NCBI GenBank assembly: GCA_964519015.1 | Contig: CAZFHZ010000018.1 | Span: 1 to 42,081 of the forward strand | Direction of reading: 5' to 3' | Source of the DNA: CAZFHZ01 sp964519015 | GTDB taxonomy: Bacteria; Blakebacterota; Blakebacteria; Blakebacterales; CAYUVJ01 | Length of the DNA stretch: 42,081 bases | Part shown: one piece after another, positions 33,898 to 41,577 of the stretch | Position numbering within the stretch: position 1 is the first letter of the stretch | Layout of the letters: every line of letters begins with the position of its first letter | Program-made: the position numbers and the translations under genes | The notes under the pieces: model-generated | The model's database searches: none | Told to the model about the DNA's origin: nothing | The model's input: the letters and a program-made list of their open reading frames with translations, nothing else

Positions 33898-35057
33898 CCG
33901 GCCGTGGCCGCGAAGGGGCCGCCACCCCCGAGTGGCGCGACTGGAAGTGGCAGCTGCGTCACCGGGTGCGGGATACCGACGCGCTCGCCGAATGGGTGGA
34001 GGTGACCGGAGAGGAACGACGGGCGATCGCCGCGACCCGGGAGATCTTCCACTTCAACATCACCCCCTACTATGCATCGCTGATGGACCCGACCGACCCG
34101 GAGTGCCCCATCCGACGGCAGGTCGTTCCCCGCCTCGCCGAGACCGCCTCCGACATCATCGGAAGCGTGGACCCGCTGGAAGAGGTCGCCCACTCACCGG
34201 TCAACGGCCTGATCCACAACTACCCCGACCGGGTGGCCTTCCTGGTCACCAGCGAGTGCGCCATCTACTGCCGCTATTGTCTGCGCAAGCGGATGGTCGG
34301 CGATGCCGGGGCCGCCCCGGACCGCGGTGACCGGGAGGAGGCCATCCGCTATCTCGAGACCCACCCCGAAGTCCGGGATGTGCTCCTGACCGGCGGGGAC
34401 CCGCTCATCCTGGGCGACGACCAGCTCGATGAGCTGCTCGGCCGGCTCCGGCGCATACCCCACCTCGAGATCATCCGGATCGGTACCCGGATGCCGGTCA
34501 AGCTCCCCTTCCGGATCACCCCTGGACTCTGCCGGATGCTGGAACGCCATCATCCGCTCTGGGTCAACACCCATTTCAACCACCCCCGCGAGATCACCCC
34601 CGAGGCGGCCGAAGCGGTGGACCGGCTGCTCCGCTCGGGGATCCCGGTCGGCAACCAGACCGTACTGCTCAAGGGTGTCAACGACACGACCCCGACGATG
34701 AAAGCGCTCGGGGAGGGACTGGTCTCGATCCGGGTGCGACCCTACTACCTCTACCAGGCCCAGCTGGTGGCCGGGACCGCCCACCTGCGCACTTCGATCG
34801 AACGTGGGATGCGCATCCTGGGGGAGTTGCAGGGGCGGACGACCGGCTTCGCGATCCCGCGATACGTCCTCGACACCCCGTTCGGGAAGGTCCCCTTGAA
34901 CGGCTCCTATGTACTGGGCAGGAGTGGTGACCGGGTGGTGGTGCGCTGCCGGGAGGGGCGGCTGTGGTCGGAACCGAATCCGATCCCGGCGGACGAGACC
35001 GGTGAACCACGGCTCCCGGAGATCCTGCTCCCCCCCGAGGCCGCGACCCTCACCTAA
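33894..35057 (+). CDS. Lysine 2,3-aminomutase-family (KamA-like) radical SAM enzyme with altered substrate site
   Basis: A 387-aa protein starting at GTG 33894 behind AGGAGGGGAGG and overlapping the ligase stop. The N-terminus WRDWKWQLRHRV and the cluster motif C122-x3-C126-x2-C129 (ECAIYCRYC) are typical of KamA, as are Arg113, Arg131, GGDPL and THFNHP. PLP-binding Lys332 (FGKVPL) is present, but the usual PGGGGK loop is two residues shorter. Compared with Clostridium subterminale enzyme, the epsilon-amine ligand Asp293 is Gln290 here while Asp330 is kept (Asp327). The C-terminal zinc cysteines (CNCDVC) and the partner Cys268 are missing. It should still be a PLP-dependent 2,3-aminomutase, but probably not for lysine. 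Confidence 0.88.
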   Translation: MTGRGREGAATPEWRDWKWQLRHRVRDTDALAEWVEVTGEERRAIAATREIFHFNITPYYASLMDPTDPECPIRRQVVPRLAETASDIIGSVDPLEEVAHSPVNGLIHNYPDRVAFLVTSECAIYCRYCLRKRMVGDAGAAPDRGDREEAIRYLETHPEVRDVLLTGGDPLILGDDQLDELLGRLRRIPHLEIIRIGTRMPVKLPFRITPGLCRMLERHHPLWVNTHFNHPREITPEAAEAVDRLLRSGIPVGNQTVLLKGVNDTTPTMKALGEGLVSIRVRPYYLYQAQLVAGTAHLRTSIERGMRILGELQGRTTGFAIPRYVLDTPFGKVPLNGSYVLGRSGDRVVVRCREGRLWSEPNPIPADETGEPRLPEILLPPEAATLT

Positions 35058-35059
35058 TC

Positions 35060-35608
35060 TCAGTCCCCGGGCGGCTGCTCGGGGCGTTCCAGACGCTCCA
35101 CCGGGAACCCTTTAGCCCGTGCGCGCTCCACCAGGTCGCGGTAAGTCCCCTCATCCATCCGGGGCGTCCGGCAGAGGATCCAGAGATAGTCACGGGAGGG
35201 ATCACCCACCATCGCCCAGCCGTAGTCGGGGTCGAGTTCCACGATCCAGTAGTCGCCGGAGAAGGGCCAGAAGAAGCGCACCTTCAGTTTCGCGTTGGTG
35301 GTCGGATCGACCACCCAGGCCACCCCTCGGGCTTCCTTCGCCTTCCCGTCGAGGGTCAGCTTCCGGCAGCGGTTGATCACGCGGATCCGGCCCCGTTCCA
35401 TCTTCTCATAGGTCGCCGTGGTGGCCACACACCCCTTCTCGAACCAGGTCGGCAACCGGGCGATCTCGTACCAGGTCCCGAGATAACGGTCGAGATCGAC
35501 CCGGGGCACGGTGTCGAGTGGCGCGGGTGGTGTCCCCCTCCCGAAGACCGCACAGGCGGTCAGCAACGGGAGGCCCAACAGTGGCAGGGTGAGGACGAAA
35601 AGTCTCAT
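35060..35608 (-). CDS. blc: Lipocalin-family outer-membrane lipoprotein (Blc-like)
   Basis: A 182-aa protein with lipobox LLTAC (Cys19), so lipid-anchored, probably in the outer membrane. The lipocalin signature GTWYEIARLP follows at about residues 44-53. Later strands WVVDPTTNAKLKVRFFW and YWIVELDPDYGWAMVG, then SRDYLWILCRTP, match bacterial lipocalin Blc, which binds lysophospholipids and fatty acids. AGGAG lies seven bases before the ATG at 35608. It converges with the KamA-like gene with only two bases between stops, and is divergent from the lipid kinase gene, so a membrane-lipid theme is shared. Confidence 0.92.
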   Translation of the reverse strand: MRLFVLTLPLLGLPLLTACAVFGRGTPPAPLDTVPRVDLDRYLGTWYEIARLPTWFEKGCVATTATYEKMERGRIRVINRCRKLTLDGKAKEARGVAWVVDPTTNAKLKVRFFWPFSGDYWIVELDPDYGWAMVGDPSRDYLWILCRTPRMDEGTYRDLVERARAKGFPVERLERPEQPPGD

Positions 35609-35642
35609 CACGACTCCTCTGAGAAGACATCCGATTCTCTTC

Positions 35643-35671
35643 ATGATACCCGGATGGACCGGCGAAAGAAA
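35643..35671 (-). promoter_or_regulatory. Putative promoter for the lipocalin gene
   Basis: Minus-strand TTTCTT (35666-35671), 17 bases, then TATCAT (35643-35648), five of six -10 consensus, about 35 bases before the ATG. The -35 is weak. In the same 160-bp divergent region a plus-strand GGCCGG/CCGGCC hairpin (35708-35726) sits in the leader of the lipid kinase gene. Confidence 0.35.
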
Positions 35672-35768
35672 TGGCGGTTGATTCGCGTCTCGGGCGGGTA
35701 TAGGAGTGGCCGGGACATATCCGGCCGCCTCACCGACACGGTATGACCACCGTTTCCAGGAGCGATCC

Positions 35769-36682
35769 ATGAAGACGCTCATCATCGTCAACCCCATCGC
35801 CGGGCGGGGCCTTGCCGGGCGGATGATCCCGAGGATCGAGCAAGACCTCCATAGGCTCGGTCTTGGGTTCGAGTTGGTCCGCACCGAACGGCCGTGGCAG
35901 GCCGCCGAGCTGGCCGAACAGGCGGCCCGCGACGGTTTCGACCTGGTGGTGACGGCCGGCGGCGACGGCACGGCCAATGAGACGCTGAACGGCCTGATGC
36001 GCGCTCGCTCGGAGGGGTACGACCGGACGGCCATGAGCATCCTGCCGGTCGGCACCGGTAACGACTTCGCCTATGGGATGGGAATCCGGGGCGACCTGGA
36101 CACCGCCTGCCGGGCGCTGGTCGAGGGGCGCCGCTTCCTGATGGACGTCGGCTTGGTGACGGGGGGGGACTTCCCCNNNNNNNNNNCAACGGAGTGGGAG
36201 TGGGTTTCGATGCGGCGGTCGGCTTCGAGGCCGCCAAGATCCGCTGGTTGCGGGGGATGCCCGCCTATCTGATCGCCGCCCTGCGGACCATCTTCATCTA
36301 CTTTCGGGCACCTACCGTCGAGATCACGCTCGGGGAGGAGTCCTTCACCCAGACCTCGCTGCTGGTCTCGGTGATGAACGGCCAGCGGCTGGGTGGGGGT
36401 TTCTTCACCGCTCCCGACGGGCTGCCCGACGACGGCCTGCTCGACCTGTGCATCGCCTCGGCGCCCGGCAAGCTGCGCACCTTCCAGCTCCTGCTGCATG
36501 TCATGAAGGGCACCCAGGCGACCCAGCCGGAGTTCCGGACCGGTCGTACCCCGACGATCCGCGTGCGTGCCCTCCAGGGGACCCTGCCGGCCCACTGCGA
36601 TGGAGAGACCCTCTGCCACGCAGGAGACGAGCTCCATGTCGAATTGATCCCCGGAGCGATCCCCTTCCTCACCCAGGCCTGA
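35769..36682 (+). CDS. Diacylglycerol kinase-family lipid kinase, interrupted by an N gap
   Basis: A DagK/YegS-type kinase that phosphorylates diacylglycerol or a related lipid or sphingoid alcohol. It begins MKTLIIVNPIAGRG, and the nucleotide-binding VVTAGGDGTANETLNGL is at residues ~60-76, followed by SILPVGTGNDFA. After the gap it continues NGVGVGFDAAVGFEAAK and, in the C-terminal domain, APDGLPDDGLLDL-like sequence (TAPDGLPDDGLLD) typical of the family. The Ns at 36177-36186 break the frame. Deleting them plus one duplicated C gives GGDFPNGVGVGFDA and an intact 300-aa protein, the normal length. The ATG at 35769 has AGGAG six bases upstream. Confidence 0.92.
36177..36186. other. Assembly gap (10 N), probably a hidden 1-nt overlap
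   Basis: The left end TTCCCC and right end CAACGG join in frame when one C is merged (F-P-N-G). Total coding length then becomes 903 nt with no missing residue compared with the family pattern. Confidence 0.65.
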
Positions 36683-36709
36683 TCCCTCCGCGCTCCCTCC
36701 CGCGTAAAA

Positions 36710-36737
36710 GAACGGCCGCCCGATGGGACGGCCGTTC
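36710..36737 (-). terminator. Intrinsic terminator for the alanine dehydrogenase-family/CoA-transferase operon
   Basis: A nine-base perfect stem (GAACGGCCG / CGGCCGTTC) closes a ten-base loop. On the minus strand it is followed by TTTTACG. It lies 25 bases beyond the CoA-transferase stop and 27 bases beyond the convergent lipid kinase stop, so it may stop both. Confidence 0.7.
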
Positions 36738-36762
36738 GGTTAAAAAGCAAGGGGTGCCCGGT

Positions 36763-38061
36763 TCAGGGGAGCAGCTTGCGCTCCTTGGCGGCCTTGAGCA
36801 GGTCCTCCTGGAAGTTGGGATGGGCGATCTCAATGAGTGCCTCGGCCCGTTCCCGGAGGTTCTTGCCGAACAGGTTGACCGTCCCGAACTCGGTCACGAT
36901 GTAGTGGAGGTCCGCCCGGCTTGTGACCACGCCCGCGCCCTGTTTGAGGAAAGGCACGATCCGGGACATGGTGTCGCTCTTGGCGGTGGCCGGGACGGCG
37001 ATGACCGGGGTGCCTCCCTTCGACTTGGCCGCTCCCCGGATGAAGTCCACCTGGCCGCCGAAACCTGAGTAAATGTAGGGACCGATGGAGTCGGAGCAGA
37101 CCTGGCCGGTGAGGTCGACCTCGATAGCCGAGTTGATGGCCATCATGTTGTCGTTCTGGCTCACGATGAAGGGGTCGTTCACATAATCCACCGGGTGGGC
37201 CTCGATGAGCGGGTTGTTGTCGAGGAAGGAGTAGAGCTGCTCGGTGCCCAGCGCGAAGGTGATGATGACCTTGCCGCGGTGCAGGTTCTTGTGTCGTCCG
37301 GTGACCACCCCGCGTTCGATGGCCTTCATGGCCCCGTCCGAGATCATCTCGGTATGGACCCCCAGGTCGAGCGGGCCGTCCAGTGAGGCGTAAACGGCGT
37401 CCGGGATGCCGCCGATCCCCATCTGGATGGTCATGCCGGGCTTGATCAGCCCGGCGATGTGCTTCCCGATGGAAAGTTCGACCTTGCTCGCCTCCTTGGC
37501 GTGCAGCTCCGGCAGCGGTTCCGAGCTCTCAACGATGGCGCTGGCGCGGCTGACGTGGATAAAGGAGTCGCCGAGCACGCGGGGCATCTTCTCGTTGACC
37601 TGCAGGACCACGACGCGGGCCATTTGGCAGGCCGCCGCCGAAGCCAGGGTCTCCACCCCGAGCGACATGAAACCGTGTTCGTCGGGGGGTGAGACCATCA
37701 CCATCGCCACATCGAGGGGGATGATCCGCTCGTAGAAGAGCCGGGGGATCTGGTGGAGGAAGATCGGTACGTAGTCTGCGCGCCCGTCGTTGACGGCGGC
37801 CCGATCGGCCGGTCCCACAAAGAGCGAGTTGTGGCGGAAGTGGTTTTCCATACCCGGGGCGGAGAGTGGGTCGTCGCCGAGCAGCAGCACATGGCTGACC
37901 TGGACGTCATCCAGCTCCTCGGCCCGGTCGGCCAGGGCACGGACGAGTGCCTGAGGGATGGCGGCGTTGCCGCCATAATAGACCCGGTCGCCGCTCTTGA
38001 TGACCTTCACGGCGTCGGCCGCGCTCCGCAACTTGGAACGGTAGTCGTCTAGCCAGTTCAT
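36763..38061 (-). CDS. Acetyl-CoA hydrolase/4-hydroxybutyrate CoA-transferase family protein
   Basis: A 432-aa class I CoA-transferase that moves CoA between acetyl-CoA and another carboxylate, or hydrolyses it. The two-domain alpha/beta layout is visible: an N-terminal VKSGDRVYYGGN-like entry (IKSGDRVYYGGNAAIPQ) and GLIKPGMTIQMGIGGIPDAV. The probable catalytic Glu lies in LGVHTEMISDG, followed by EVDLTGQVCSDSIG and the late SRADLHYIVTEFG with GKNLRERA. These match 4-hydroxybutyrate CoA-transferase/AbfT-type and CAT-type proteins more than SucC-like enzymes. It starts four bases after the alanine dehydrogenase-family stop, so the two are cotranscribed. The acceptor acid is unknown; the partner suggests amino-acid or small-acid fermentation. 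Confidence 0.92.
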   Translation of the reverse strand: MNWLDDYRSKLRSAADAVKVIKSGDRVYYGGNAAIPQALVRALADRAEELDDVQVSHVLLLGDDPLSAPGMENHFRHNSLFVGPADRAAVNDGRADYVPIFLHQIPRLFYERIIPLDVAMVMVSPPDEHGFMSLGVETLASAAACQMARVVVLQVNEKMPRVLGDSFIHVSRASAIVESSEPLPELHAKEASKVELSIGKHIAGLIKPGMTIQMGIGGIPDAVYASLDGPLDLGVHTEMISDGAMKAIERGVVTGRHKNLHRGKVIITFALGTEQLYSFLDNNPLIEAHPVDYVNDPFIVSQNDNMMAINSAIEVDLTGQVCSDSIGPYIYSGFGGQVDFIRGAAKSKGGTPVIAVPATAKSDTMSRIVPFLKQGAGVVTSRADLHYIVTEFGTVNLFGKNLRERAEALIEIAHPNFQEDLLKAAKERKLLP

Positions 38062-38065
38062 CGGC

Positions 38066-39187
38066 TCATCCCTCTTCCATGATCCGCAGCAGCGGTTCCG
38101 CGGAGGTGCCCACACCCTCCACACTGTGCTCCACCAGTTTCCCGCGATACATGTAGACCCCATCGGCGAGTCCGGGGACATCGCGGAGGGCGTTGTCGAG
38201 TCCCTGACTGGCCAGGGCGGAGAGGTAGGGGAGGGCGGCGTTGGAAAGCGCCCGGGATGCGGTGCGCGGGACGTTGGCCGTCATGTTGGGCACGCAGTAG
38301 TGCACCACGCCGTGGACCTGGAAGGTGGGATCCACGACATTGGTGGGCCGACTGGTCTGGGCGCAGCCCCCCTGGTCGATGGAGACGTCGATAATAACGC
38401 TCCCGCTCTTCATCTTCTTGACCATCTCCTCGGTGACCAGGTAGGGCGCCTTGGCCCCGGGGACCAGCACCGCCCCGATGATCACATCGGCGATGGCGGT
38501 GTACTGGACCAGCCGGTCGGGTGTGGCCAGCAGCGTCACCGCAGATCCCTGCAGCGTGTGGTTGAGCATCCGAAGTTTGGTCATATCCTCGTCCATCACG
38601 ACTACGTGGGCACCGGTCGCTATCGCGTGCCGCGCGGCCGAGGCTCCCACGGTGCCCGCGCCCAGGATGAGGACTGTGGGTGGGGCCACTCCGGGGATGT
38701 TCCCGAGCAGGATGCCACGCCCCCCGGCTTCGGTCTGCAGGTAGTAGGCGGCCAGCGGGATCACCATCTGCCCGGCCATCTCGCTGAAGGGGTAGAGAAC
38801 GGGCAGTTCGCCATGGCTGTCGCGGACGATCTCATACCCGATCAGGGTTGCGCGCTTGGCCATTATCCGCTGGATGTTGTCCTTCGAGGTTATGGCGAGG
38901 TGGTGGAACGCGCAGATCACCAGTTCCGGCTTGAGCAGGTCGATCTCGTCGCTGGAAAGCAGGCCCACCCGGCAGACGATATCCGCCCGCTTGTAGACCT
39001 CCTCGGACCGGTAGGCGATCTGGGCCCCTGATTCGATGTAATGCTGATCGGTGAAGTGAGCGGCATCGCCGGCTCCACGCTCTACGAAGACCGAGTGTCC
39101 TTCCTTGGTCAGGCGGGCGACAGCGAAGGGGGTCAACCCGACCCGGTGCTCATGCCGGTGGGTCTCCTTGGGGACGCCGATTACCAT
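38066..39187 (-). CDS. ald: Alanine dehydrogenase-family protein (variant active site)
   Basis: A 373-aa NAD-dependent dehydrogenase of the Ald/PntA family; classical members convert L-alanine and water to pyruvate, ammonia and NADH. MVIGVPKETHRHEHRVGLTP gives Arg15, FHHLA gives His96, the nucleotide fold is VLILGAGTVGASAARHA, and DVSIDQGG carries the catalytic Asp (Asp270 in the Mycobacterium enzyme). However the VKEP motif holding substrate-binding Lys75 in that enzyme reads VGLL here, with Gly75. The enzyme therefore belongs to a divergent subfamily and its substrate may not be alanine. AGGAGG stands seven bases before the ATG. It is the first gene of a two-gene operon with the CoA-transferase. 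Confidence 0.88.
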   Translation of the reverse strand: MVIGVPKETHRHEHRVGLTPFAVARLTKEGHSVFVERGAGDAAHFTDQHYIESGAQIAYRSEEVYKRADIVCRVGLLSSDEIDLLKPELVICAFHHLAITSKDNIQRIMAKRATLIGYEIVRDSHGELPVLYPFSEMAGQMVIPLAAYYLQTEAGGRGILLGNIPGVAPPTVLILGAGTVGASAARHAIATGAHVVVMDEDMTKLRMLNHTLQGSAVTLLATPDRLVQYTAIADVIIGAVLVPGAKAPYLVTEEMVKKMKSGSVIIDVSIDQGGCAQTSRPTNVVDPTFQVHGVVHYCVPNMTANVPRTASRALSNAALPYLSALASQGLDNALRDVPGLADGVYMYRGKLVEHSVEGVGTSAEPLLRIMEEG

Positions 39188-39218
39188 GTTCTAGCCTCCT
39201 GGGCTTCCGGGACGTGGC

Positions 39219-39259
39219 CCGTACGCTCCTAACATAATCAGGTTGGAGGCCGTACGCTC
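39219..39259. promoter_or_regulatory. Direct repeats in the ald-family/yggS divergent region
   Basis: CCGTACGCTC occurs twice in the same orientation at 39219-39228 and 39250-39259, starts 31 bases apart (about three helical turns). They lie 30-70 bases upstream of the alanine dehydrogenase-family ATG. This spacing suits a dimeric regulator such as an Lrp/AsnC-type protein, which is a guess from known ald regulation and not from any regulator gene here. Confidence 0.35.
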
Positions 39260-39365
39260 GGCCAACCGGAAGGCGTACTCTCTCTTTCCGGACGGTGATC
39301 GGACAAGGGATTATATCCGCTGACCGGTGGCACCCGTTTCGGGCCCGTCGGGGAGAGGAATCGGC

Positions 39366-39394
39366 TTATCCTGTTTGCCTGCGAAGAGGATAAT
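39366..39394 (+). promoter_or_regulatory. Putative promoter for the YggS-family gene
   Basis: TTATCC (39366-39371), a 17-base spacer and GATAAT (39389-39394), five of six -10 consensus, lie about 55 bases before the ATG. The two hexamers also form an inverted repeat (TTATCC/GGATAA). A minus-strand TATAAT at 39310-39315 without a good -35 may serve the divergent gene. Confidence 0.4.
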
Positions 39395-39447
39395 GTCCAG
39401 GGAGCCGTGGGCTCCGCAGGGGAGGTATAGGCCGGGGAGGTGGAGGC

Positions 39448-40116
39448 ATGGAGGTGGAGCAGATCGTCGAACGAGTGGGTGGGATACTGGAGCGGCTTCC
39501 CGACGGCGTCACTCTGGTCGGAGCGGTCAAGACCCGGACTCCCGAAGAAGTCGCGGCCGCCGTCCGGGGCGGGCTCCGGCATATCGGTCACAATTACGTC
39601 CAGGAAGCCGAGCGTATGCGGGCCGGTCTCCCCACCGGGCTGGTCTGGCACCTGATCGGACACCTGCAGCGCAACAAGGTGAAGAAGGCGGTCGAGCTCT
39701 TCGACGTGGTGGAGACCCTCGACTCGCTCCGACTAGCCGAGGAACTGGAGCGCCGTTGTGGAGAGGTCGACCGCGTGCTGCCGGTCCTCATCGAGGTCAA
39801 CAGCGGGCGTGAGGCGAACAAGAGCGGTACCCTCCCCGAGGAGGTCCCCGCTCTGGCGGAAGAGCTCGCCGGATTCCCCCACCTGCGGCTGGAGGGCCTC
39901 ATGACCATGGGGCCCGATACCGGCGATCCGGAGCTGGCCCGTCCCTACTTCCGGACCACCCGGCGACTGTTCGAAGCGCTCGCTGTGCAAGCCCGCCCCG
40001 GACCGGCGCTGCGCACCCTCTCCATGGGCATGAGCAACAGTTACCGGATCGCGCTTGAGGAGGGGGCCAACGTCATCCGACTCGGCACCCTGCTGTTCGG
40101 CCCGCGCGAGGAGTAG
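39448..40116 (+). CDS. yggS: YggS/PLPBP-family pyridoxal-phosphate homeostasis protein
   Basis: A 222-aa single-domain PLP protein with an alanine-racemase-like barrel. PLP-binding Lys28 lies in LVGAVKTRT, followed by HIGHNYVQEA, WHLIGHLQRNKVKKA and LIEVNSGREANKSG. It ends with MGMSNSYRIALEEGANVIRLGT, which binds the PLP phosphate. Family members buffer free PLP and affect amino-acid and vitamin B6 balance without known catalysis. The usual VSK sequence reads AVK, a mild deviation. GGGGAGG precedes the ATG, and the sodium symporter starts three bases after the stop, with the Shine-Dalgarno formed at the yggS stop (GAGGAGTAGACC). Confidence 0.92.
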   Translation: MEVEQIVERVGGILERLPDGVTLVGAVKTRTPEEVAAAVRGGLRHIGHNYVQEAERMRAGLPTGLVWHLIGHLQRNKVKKAVELFDVVETLDSLRLAEELERRCGEVDRVLPVLIEVNSGREANKSGTLPEEVPALAEELAGFPHLRLEGLMTMGPDTGDPELARPYFRTTRRLFEALAVQARPGPALRTLSMGMSNSYRIALEEGANVIRLGTLLFGPREE

Positions 40117-40119
40117 ACC

Positions 40120-41538
40120 ATGCCATATGTCGTCACCATCATCGCTTACCTGGTCGTCCTGCTGACGGTCGGTGTGATCCTCTCCGCCCGCGTCAAAGGG
40201 CAGGAGGGCTTCATGGTCGCCAACCGGCAGCTGACCGCTCCGGTCCTGGTGGCCACCCTGCTGGCGACCTGGATCGGCTCGGGGGATGTCTTCAGTGTGG
40301 CCGACCTCAGCTACCACCACGGGTACTCCTCCCTGATCGGCAGCGCCGGCGGCTGGGTCGGGATCATCACCGTCTACTTCATCGCCGGGCGGGTACGCCG
40401 GTTCGGCCAGTTCACCGCTCCCGACATCCTCGAAGTGCGCTACAACAAGTGGACCCGTCTGCTGGCGGCGGTGACGACAATCATCGCCTACGTCACCATC
40501 GTCAGTTATCAGTTCCGCGGCGGTGGTTGGGTGCTCAACATCATCTCCGAGGGACGCATCCCGGTCAGCACGGCCATCCCGACTGTCGCGCTCTTCGTGA
40601 TCTGCTATACGCTGCTGGCGGGGATGCTCTCGGTGGCCTACATGGACGTGATCAACGGGGTGGTCATCCTGGGTGGGGTCTTCCTGGCCCTCCCCTTCCT
40701 GGTCGGTCATGCCGGCGGCATCGCGGAGATCGCCCGGAACGTGACCCCGAGGCAGCACTGGCTGCTGGGGAATATGGGCTGGATCGAAGCGATCGGTTAC
40801 TTCGTGCCCACCCTCCTGCTGGCGCTGGGCAGCGGCGGCATGTACCAGCGTTTCTTCTCGGCCCGGGATGAGGGGGAAGCGCGGCGTTCGGTGGTCGGCT
40901 GGGTGATCGGGGTCATCCTGATCGGTCTGGCCCTGCAGAGCCTGGCCGTTATCGGCAGCGGACTCTTCAAGGGGCTCAATGAGGTCGAGTCGGGCCGGAT
41001 CATCCTGCTGGTGGCGCACGACGCCCTGCCGGTCACGGTGGGCTGCGTACTCATGGCCGCGATCGTGGCGATCATCGTCTCCACGGCCAACAGCTTCCTG
41101 CTGGTCCCGGCGACCAACATCATGCGCGACATCGTCCAGCGTTTCATCAAACCGGATATCGGCGACCGGTCGATGCTGCTCTGGTCGCGGGTCGCCGTGG
41201 TGATGCTGGGGGGATTCGCCTACCTGCTGGTCTCCTTCTTCCCCCGCGTGCTGAGCGCGGCCTATGCGGCCTATACGGTCTACGGCGCCGGCATCACGCC
41301 GGCACTCATGGCCGCCTTCTTCTGGAAACGGGCCACCCCGAACGCGGGGGTGGCCTCGATCGCGGCCGGGATGCTGGTGACGGTGGCCTGGGAGGTGGCC
41401 CGAAAGATCCTGGGACACTTCCCCCTGGAGCTGCCGGCGATCTACCCGGCGCTCCTCTGCTCAGTGGCCTGCCTGGTGCTCATCTCCTACCTCGAACCGC
41501 CTCCGGACGAGAGCAAGTGGAAGCCCTTCGCGGCGTGA
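40120..41538 (+). CDS. Sodium:solute symporter (SSS family)
   Basis: A 472-aa inner-membrane protein with about 13 hydrophobic segments. It starts with MPYVVTIIAYLVVLLTVG, and TM2-3 carries the LLATWIGSGDVFSVADLSYHHG region of the SSS fold. Later it has QRFFSARDEGEARR and the conserved VSTANSFLLVPATNIMRDI in the sodium-binding TM8 region. Family members use the Na+ gradient to import sugars, proline, pantothenate or other solutes; the substrate cannot be read. It is translationally linked to yggS. A paralogous symporter converges with it at the window end (shared NIMRDI-QRFI motif). A 10-bp hairpin overlaps its stop codon. Confidence 0.92.
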   Translation: MPYVVTIIAYLVVLLTVGVILSARVKGQEGFMVANRQLTAPVLVATLLATWIGSGDVFSVADLSYHHGYSSLIGSAGGWVGIITVYFIAGRVRRFGQFTAPDILEVRYNKWTRLLAAVTTIIAYVTIVSYQFRGGGWVLNIISEGRIPVSTAIPTVALFVICYTLLAGMLSVAYMDVINGVVILGGVFLALPFLVGHAGGIAEIARNVTPRQHWLLGNMGWIEAIGYFVPTLLLALGSGGMYQRFFSARDEGEARRSVVGWVIGVILIGLALQSLAVIGSGLFKGLNEVESGRIILLVAHDALPVTVGCVLMAAIVAIIVSTANSFLLVPATNIMRDIVQRFIKPDIGDRSMLLWSRVAVVMLGGFAYLLVSFFPRVLSAAYAAYTVYGAGITPALMAAFFWKRATPNAGVASIAAGMLVTVAWEVARKILGHFPLELPAIYPALLCSVACLVLISYLEPPPDESKWKPFAA

Positions 41539-41556
41539 CCCGGGCCGGTCACGCCG
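41531..41556. terminator. Hairpin at the junction of the two convergent symporter genes
   Basis: A perfect 10-bp stem (CGGCGTGACC / GGTCACGCCG) with a six-base loop includes the plus-strand stop codon at 41536-41538 and ends 21 bases before the minus-strand stop. No T-run follows, so it is either a bidirectional terminator without a strong tract or an mRNA-end stabiliser. Confidence 0.5.
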
Positions 41557-41577
41557 CGTTCAGGCAGAGGGGGATGC

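Noticed and set aside
39733..41418. A 561-codon minus-strand frame opposite yggS and the symporter
   Set aside because: It is dominated by Asp/His/Arg/Gln typical of the complement of a membrane-protein gene; no start signal or domain.
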